Of a stretch of 64,000 bases of DNA, positions 57,169 through 64,000 are shown one piece after another. The stretch's first letter is position 1, and each line of letters opens with the position of its first letter. Under the pieces are notes generated by a model that saw only the letters and a list, made by a program, of their open reading frames with translations, was not told the origin of the DNA and did no database searches. The position numbers and the translations under genes are program-made. Origin of the DNA: Camelus bactrianus (Eukaryota > Chordata > Mammalia > Artiodactyla > Camelidae); assembly GCF_048773025.1 (NCBI RefSeq), contig NC_133545.1, forward strand, positions 79,632,001 through 79,696,000. Reading direction: 5' to 3'.

Positions 57169-58378
57169 TTTTTAAGAATTATATTGTCATTAAGGATAAC
57201 AGTGGTGGGGAATCAATGATTCTACCAAGGAATTATTTTTTAACTCAAAGTTTGGAAAACTTGTTAATAATTATTGTAGCATTTCACTTAATTTGATTCC
57301 ATTTCTTTCTGAAGTCGAAGTAACTAAAGGATATCATTTATCTTGTTTAACTGTTTTCAATTACATTTCTTCCTGTCAAGTGGCATTTTTAACATTTGTG
57401 GCCTCAGAGGCAGGAGAGGGGTTGGAAAAGAGAAATGTCTCCCCACCCAGTTGTTTAAAATCTTCGCAAAACATTCGCTTTGTTTGCATCTGTGTGTTAT
57501 GAATGTAGGACCACGTCGAGTTTACTTTTAAAGATACCCTTTAATTTTTTCCACACAATTCAGTTATGTCAGAACTCATGGATATATGGTTTGGAAATAA
57601 AATGATGATTTGGGGAAGTGAATCACCATGATCTTCGACAAAATACTTAATGCTTTGGAACATCAGAGGTGAACGTAACACTTGGTAAAGACAGTGTTTT
57701 TTCGCCTGGAGCTTGCAATCCATGGTAGTACAATACATCTTCTGTCTTGGCTTGCCACGGCTTCCGTACCTACATCCCTCCTCTCAGTGACACTGTGAAG
57801 CAGTGGGAGGAGACGTGCTCATTGCTCAGGTGGGTGAGCTGAACCTTGACAACGTCTCCTGCAGGAGCCCAGCAAGGGGGTGGGTTGGGCTGGAATTAGA
57901 TGTAGCCTGTTGAGAGGGAGTACGAGCGAGGGGTATGCTAGAATTAAAGAAAGCAGACAAGGACGTGAGTTAGATTTTGTGCGTTGAGATCTTTGAAGGT
58001 TTTCTCATGTGTTCACACCTCTCTTCCTTTTTGCTCATTTGTTTTTGTTTTTAGGGGTTGCAGGTTTAGGTTTATGATTCCAGAACAACCTAAAGGAAAG
58101 TCTAGCTCACATCCAACATGAGTCTGAGCCACATAGAAATTTGGATATCAGGATTTTACACACACATACACACACATGCACAATTCAACCGTTTTTCCAT
58201 TCAGGAGTTAATTTTTTTCATTTCACAAGAGGTCAAAGCTCGCAAAACCACTAAAGCACTTGGAGTTTGACCGATCGCTGTAGAATTCCACGGAAGAAGA
58301 AGCAAATGGTCCTCCAGTGTGTGTTTCAGAGCATCAGACTTCTGGTAGACAAGAGGTGCAGCGTGTTCTCAGGTTGTC
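57169..58378. other. Unique sequence
   Basis: No gene recognised. Open frames of about 60-70 codons only. Confidence 0.4.
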
Positions 58379-58920
58379 ACAGATGGCAAGATTTTCTTCT
58401 TTTTTTTTTATAGCTGAGTAGTATTCCATTGTATGGATATGCGTATGTGGGTATATACCTAAATATAGATATATGTGTGTGTATATAACACCTTTATCCA
58501 TTTATCCATTGATAGCCACTTAGCTTTCTTTCATATCTGGGCTATTATAAATACTGCTGTAATAAAACATGGGGGTACAGATATCTTTTCAAATTAGTGT
58601 TTTCATTTTCTGCAGATAAATACCCAGCAGTGGAATTGCTGGATTATATGCTAGTTCTACTTTCAGTTTTTTTGAGGAATCTCCATATTGATTTCCTTAG
58701 TGGCTGCACCAATTTATGTTCCCACCAACAGTGCATGACGATTCCCTGAATTCTACCAAACATTTAAAGAAGAGTTAATACCTATTCTTGTCAAATTATT
58801 CCAAAAAAATCTGAAGAGGAAGAAATACTTCCATACTCATTTTTTGAGGCCGTCATTACCCTGATATCAAAACCAGACAAAGATACAACAACAAAAAAAG
58901 AAAATTACAGGCCAACATTC
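58379..58920 (-). mobile_element. L1 ORF2 fragment with inverted 5' portion
   Basis: Positions 58379-58740 are reversed L1 ('GCTGAGTAGTATTCCATTGTA', 'CAGCAGTGGAATTGCTGGATT', 'CCCACCAACAGTGCATGA'). Positions 58741-58920 switch to forward ORF2 ('GAATTCTACCAAACATTTAAA', 'GAAGAGTTAATACCTATTCTT', 'GATATCAAAACCAGACAAAGA'). This is a twin-priming structure or a later rearrangement. The 3'UTR is missing. Confidence 0.75.
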
Positions 58921-61900
58921 ATTTTTGGGGGGCTCTACTACAGGTGGTTTTTCTACTTGGCTGAAAAAACTCTTTGTCCAGCTAGAATTCAAAGTATCTG
59001 AGACTAATTGAAAGGCAAAACCATCGATTTTGTTAATGCCATCTCTTCCCTGTTGTTCTCAGTTTTCCTGTATTAGTTGGTACTTGGATAAATGGCAAGT
59101 CTTCCCTTCCAAACCAGTGTGGACTCGATCTGCAGGACTGCTCCATGGGTGAGGCCGGGTGGGGCCACAACCTGGAAGTGGGAAAAGCCAGACAGGAGAG
59201 GAGGAGGGTCTGAAAACAGAAGTGTGGTGTCGTGGGGGTGTCACAATTGGCACCTGGCAGGTTCCAGGGGAGATAAGGGGGTAGAGCTGGGATTCAAAGT
59301 CAGGCAGTCTGAGTCCATGGTTACGCCCCTCCACCTGCTCACTTCTGCACAGGTCGTCGCAGCCTTTCATCCACCTCAGCTCCTTCCTCACCCTCACCTC
59401 CCACATTAAATGAATGGACAGAGCTCATGGGATCCACTTGGGTTGAAAAGCTCTCTGCCCGTTCTTGCTTCCAACCTCCTTTTCAGACTGTTGTTCCTCT
59501 CACCTGGGCTGTGGCACTAACCCATCTCCTTCTAGGCTTCCTGTTCCTGCTTCCTGTACATCAGCGACTTTCAAACAAATTTCACATAAAAGCCCCAAAT
59601 GTAGAAAGACAGTGGGACTCTGACTGAAGATTCCCGCCTGCTCTGTGACGACTTGTCCCCCTGTGGTGGCCTTGGTGCTTTACTGGAAACTTTGGGGAGT
59701 AAAATCCACTATGAAGGATTATTGGATAATTTCCTTAAGGAACAGCTCTAGTGTGTTCTTCCTGGTTCCAAAATTTCCAGTGGTTCAAAGACTTGGTCCT
59801 GAGAGCCCCCACCTTAGCTTTCCCAGATTTGTTTATAATCCTTCATTCTTCCCACTCAGATGCTACACTCTAGACGAACTAGACTACTCACCTTCCTCCA
59901 ACATCTGTTGTTTCTTTCCTCCATACGTTTGGATTCTCACCACAATTTCTGTTTACTTAAACCTTATCCATCCTTCTGAAACAACAGCTCCTTCAGCAGA
60001 CTCTACCCATCAGCCTAACCATCTGAACCCTGAGAGCACGCTGCCCCTCTTTTTGGCATCAACCTTCTCTGTTTGTTTTAGGGTGGTTGTAACCTGTGTT
60101 CTGTTTCCCCCGGATGATAACCTCTCAAGGGTTATCCTCTCCAATTTCCCTTTGGTGCCAGAGCTAAGCACACGGCCTCCAGCCTAGACCCGGGGCCCAC
60201 ACACATCATGCAGATAGTGAAAGTAATTCTTTCCTTCAATAGTGGTTCTTGGGCAATTGTTAGGCAACTTTATTGGTCCTGGGGATACAAGGTCCCAGCT
60301 GTCATGGCACTGATAGCAGGTATGGGTACACGTGAGCAGATATGATAAGGTCCTCCTTCTCAGCTGAAGTAAGAATTTCATAAGTTAGAGAAGTTTTAGA
60401 GGAAAAAGGTTGTCAAGTCCAACTGACACAAGCCCCTTGTTTCACCCAAAGAGGTCAAATGATCCGACCAAGTTCAGTGACCAAAACTGGGTGAGAGGTA
60501 CCCCATTCTCCGGGCTTTAGGTCATAACTCTTAGGCTATCCTCGACTGGTCCCTAAGCAGATATCTGGTTGGTTCAGAAAAATGTGCAAAACAGAGATTA
60601 TTCTTTGCAAAATTACCCTTTTATCCTATTTTCTCTGACCATTGTAATAATGCTTGTCTTTTGTCTTTCCTTCCTTTCCTCTCCCTCCCCATTCCTGCCA
60701 GCAGCCCCCCTACCCCTCAACAATCACATGAACAAGGTATGCAGTAGTAGTATTCTGGTTAATAAATTAGCTGTGACATCGCCTAGACCCTGCAACTTCC
60801 TGAGGTTAGGAGTCGGGGAGGAAACCTCCTCCCATAGTCTTTAGTGGATACATCCTAGCTTGAGCTGTCTTGTGTGATTAAGGTGCACTTGAGTGAATTT
60901 TAACAGCTCAGGAAGATGGGGTTGCAGCCAGCTCCCAGTGGGAGAGAGAGTTTACACAGCATACAGTATGGCTCGTGTTTTAAAAGCATACCTGTATCTA
61001 GACTTAGGTATGTTTTGATATTTGTTGCGATTTCACGGGATACCTAGCAAGTCTGAACATTTGTAAATGAGCCTCCTCATGCTCTGTATTTTTAACACAA
61101 GGGGAATGTTAGGAAAATTTAAGCCATGACTTCTTTTTTGGGGTTAATTGTGTTGGTTGTTTTAAGGGTGAGCTGGAAGAAGACAAGAAAGAGTAGACCG
61201 CCACATCAAGCTTAAAGACGCCACCATGGGAAGCCCAGCAATGGGCGTTAGAGTGTGGGCTTGAGGAGTTAGATGCTGTGTTTGAAGTAGTGTGAGTTGG
61301 GGGGTAGATCTGAATAGCGTTTCCACTTCACAGACTTCTCATGTCATTTAAAGAGTATTATGGAAGGTTTCTGATCTTTGGCCCCAGAGGAAGGAATTCC
61401 CCATTCCGTGTGGAGCTGTAAGGTCCCAGTGGATTTATTTCCTCATAAGCTACGTGAGGCAGGCGCTGTATTTCCACCCAGCCTCTGAAACAATGCTTTA
61501 TACATAGGAGGCACTCAGGAAGGGGTTGTCAAGTGTCTGAATGCACAGGGTTCCCATCGAGGTGTGGTCCAAGGCTGTTCAGGCAGGTGGTTCTTGCTGC
61601 ATGTTTATTGCCATTCCCAACTTACAGCTCCCAAAGCGACAATAACTTGTACCCTACGAGCATGTGGAGTATTGAGTATTTCTGTATGTGGTGTCAACTT
61701 TCATGTCATAACATACTATAGATGTCAGTTACAGTTGTTTGGGGGAAACCACAGGCTTTTTCCCATCTAAAATAAGCCCTTGCCAGCCATCCTAGCCTAT
61801 GCAGGGGTGACAGTCACCGAAAAACCGTCTCATGCCTAACTCCCTCCCCTCACACTAGACCCCCAATTTGGTAGACACACCCAGTTACAAGCTTCAGTGC

Positions 61901-62690
61901 TGATTATAATGCCAATTCTGTGCTTAATAGTCTTTTGGCTAGTAACACTGTGACATTAATATTTCTGAAGGCCACTTTTATATTTGCTGTTGGTGTGTTG
62001 GGGTTAGTTTATTACAGCTACACTTTGAAAAGGGGAATCAATTCAAGAGTTGGTCTGGCTCCATGAGATGTCCCTGGGGACAGTGACATAGAACACACGC
62101 ATTGCCTCATCCAGCCTCCTGCAACCAAAGATGAAATGCAATGGCTTTGTTTTCTGAAGTAGATCCTGTAACTTTTCCTTTTCTGTTCATAATTAGAGAC
62201 TGTTTAAAAGGGTGTTTCTTGAAGCTTTCGAAGAGGAACTAAACCTCATCTTAGTTCTTCTTGTAGTTAAGCTCCCTATATAGAAAGCCAAGGGAAGGAG
62301 GCAGCGTGCTGGTGATGGGCAGGCGGGGGATGTCCATGGAGTCAAATGCTCTCTTCTCCAGGCCTGGGCAGCTCAGTTCTCGTGGATGCTGGAGCGCACT
62401 GTTTAAGCTGATTGGCCTTAAGCCATCAGATATTTCCATTTGTGTTACTTGAAGCTTAGAGATCTATGTGCTGTGCTCTCTAAGGGAAAACCACAGCGAA
62501 TCTGTGTCTTTCTGAATTAAGAGCATCTTATTGTTAAGACTGATTTACTTATAAGGCCTTTACCCTTCTGGTGATCACTTAAACAGTTGATGAAGCAAGT
62601 CTGATATTTTACCAATGCATACTCCATCTCAGCAACTAGCATCATTCCTCGTCACTGTATTTCTTCTGCTAAAGGTCCTCTCTCTCTCTC
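58921..62690. other. Unique sequence with faint L2-like patches, no gene recognised
   Basis: Pyrimidine-rich text at about 59455-59560 and 59850-60130 resembles decayed L2 but is uncertain. The longest frame, 59645-60187 plus (180 codons), overlaps that region and has no domain. Frames at 59059-59409 overlap on opposite strands. The MIR core, LTR and young L1 signatures are absent. Confidence 0.35.
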
Positions 62691-62695
62691 TTTTG

Positions 62696-62945
62696 CATTC
62701 TCTTTTTTATTGAAGTCTAGTTAGTTTACAATGTTGTGTCAATTTCTAGTGTACAGCATAATGTTTCAATCATACATGTAGCTACATATATTCCTTTTCA
62801 TATTCTTTTTCATTATAAGTTACTGTAAGATACTGAATACAGAGCCCTGTGCTATTACAGTAAAACTTGTTGTTTATCTGTTTTATATATAGTAGTTTGT
62901 ATCTGCAAATCTTGAACTCTCAATTTATCCCTTTCCACCCCAAGG
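62696..62945 (-). mobile_element. L1 3' end, 5'-truncated
   Basis: 'TTATTGAAGTCTAGTTAGTTT', 'ACAATGTTGTGTCAATTTCTA', 'TGTATCTGCAAATCTTGAACT' is reversed L1 3'UTR. The truncation point is followed by a CT-rich stretch and a CA microsatellite. Confidence 0.85.
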
Positions 62946-62988
62946 TTCTCTTAATCCCTTCTACATCTTCCATCTTCTCCCTTCTCTC

Positions 62989-62990
<2 letters not shown>

Positions 62991-63041
<51 letters not shown>
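62991..63041 (+). repeat. (CA)n microsatellite
   Basis: About 25 uninterrupted CA units. Confidence 0.97.
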
Positions 63042-63042
<1 letters not shown>

Positions 63043-63718
63043 AGGCACATCCCTTCCTTCCCAGCTTACAACTAGTAGATCTTAATCTCTGTCTTTTACC
63101 TTTGGAACCCTGGCCTCAAGACTGAACACTCAGGATCTTTGTTTCTCCTTTGGAAGTCATAAAACACATTTGTTGAAATGGAATAAAAATGCACCCAAGT
63201 TTTACTTACAGAATCTCTGGAAAAGGCTGGGGCTAAAGGACGCATTCCCACACTTTTGTCCATGAGTGTCTTCTTGGCCTCTGCGCACAGAGACTCCTGG
63301 CTCGGTGCCTGGTCCAGGCTTATCAACAACCCGACCTTTCCTTTCCTTGTATCTTCCAACACCTCAGTCCTTGGCAAGTCAACAACAACCCATCCAGTGT
63401 TCTCTGTTCAAATAGTCTAACAAGTGAATTCATACCTAAGTGTAAAAATGTGAACTACCATCTAATATTCATATTGGCCTTACAATATATTAGCCTTAAG
63501 ATTAATTTAATAGTGGGGATACTTGTTGGGGAGGTGAGAGGGGTGTTTCTGAGTGAACAGCTCACTTGACCTCTCAGCCCAAACCACTTAGAAGGCCGCT
63601 TTCTCTGCCTTTATGTGATGCCTGTTTAAAAAAGGCTTCTTACACGTATAGCAGCACTAAATTTCCGTACTGAGACAAAGTACACTGGAAAGATCATTTT
63701 GCATCACAGGCAATGTGC
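63042..63718. other. Unique sequence
   Basis: The frame 63096-63377 (minus) has no recognisable domain. Nothing else seen. Confidence 0.4.
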
Positions 63719-63757
<39 letters not shown>

Positions 63758-63758
63758 C
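63719..63758 (+). repeat. (TG)n/(CG) microsatellite
   Basis: GTGTGTGT run ending in GCGCGCGTGC, a tract of alternating purine and pyrimidine able to adopt Z-DNA. Confidence 0.9.
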
Positions 63759-63804
63759 ATGCATTAGGTTAGAGTTGAGAACAGGTGATGATAATTAATT
63801 ACTT

Positions 63805-63925
63805 CATATGCTTTTAATTGAGTGCCTGCTATGGGCCAGGTGCTATATAATGTCCTGAGGATAGAATGACAACCAAGAAAATTGTGGTCATTGTCCATAC
63901 CTAGATTGTAGTGTAGATAAGGAAA
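63805..63925 (+). repeat. MIR/L2-type ancient repeat
   Basis: 'TTGAGTGCCTGCTATGGGCCA', 'GGTGCTATATAATGTCCTGAG' is the common 'tissue-wide' old SINE/LINE terminal text; the exact family is not certain. The remaining bases to 64000 are A-rich and unremarkable. Confidence 0.5.
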
Positions 63926-64000
63926 GAGATGAAATATAAGTTTAAAAAAAAGACAAAAAAATTCTAATTTGTGATAAGTACTGGGAAAGAAATAAAAAAT

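Noticed and set aside
59645-60187. 180-codon frame
   Set aside because: Composition is like decayed L2-type repeat; no signal peptide, domain or splice context supports a gene.
61220-61264. Ideal Kozak context GCCACCATGG
   Set aside because: It opens only a 12-codon frame and no promoter or transcript evidence is visible.
62991-63041. CRISPR-like periodic repeat
   Set aside because: It is a dinucleotide microsatellite; there are no spacers and the host is a mammal.

Overview
The window looks like nuclear DNA of a camelid mammal (camel, llama or alpaca). The best evidence is three copies of a tRNA-derived SINE of the Tylopoda type, with the motif GGGATTGAACCCAGGACCT on the minus strand and a tail rich in AATAAATAAATAAA, at 39339-39489, 40329-40450 and about 56890-57024. 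I see no ruminant BovB or ART2, no cetacean/hippo CHR SINE and no pig PRE1. L1 3' ends are of a laurasiatherian type and old MIR, L2, MER5, HAL1 and MaLR-like repeats are interspersed. The species cannot be fixed from this window.

No protein-coding gene can be called with confidence. Nearly every open frame is chance, lies in a simple repeat, or is a piece of L1 ORF2. From 1 to about 13.7 kb there are 5'-truncated L1 copies in unique AT-rich DNA. From 13.7 to 19.1 kb the DNA is almost free of young repeats. From 19.1 to 43 kb it is repeat-dense: L1, HAL1, an LTR with a nested L1, a class I endogenous retrovirus relic at 28765-30638, old L1M tails, L2, MIR and two camelid SINEs. At about 43430-43960 there is a strong unmethylated-type CpG island, the only good promoter candidate. 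It is followed by about 10 kb (to 53.86 kb) with no young L1 or camelid SINE. In that stretch lie a well-formed 80-nt candidate exon (45102-45181), an exact PBX-MEIS site and several homeodomain-rich tracts, which together suggest a regulatory domain of an unidentified, probably developmentally controlled gene. From 53.86 kb to the end repeats return.

The most novel signal is a pair of short elements (about 8839-9190 and 55444-55784, both minus) that share one internal junction. The L1 3'UTR tail is joined directly to what appears to be an L1 5'UTR, with both ORFs missing. The better copy has near-matching target-site duplications, so this looks like a small non-autonomous L1-derived family. 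Other unexplained structures are a perfect 17-bp inverted repeat with three copies of a 12-mer at 36967-37149, a diverged 110-bp duplication (37020/39048), a long AT hairpin at 50276-50363, and several twin-primed L1 insertions with readable target-site duplications. All family names come from recognition of sequence, not from a database search.
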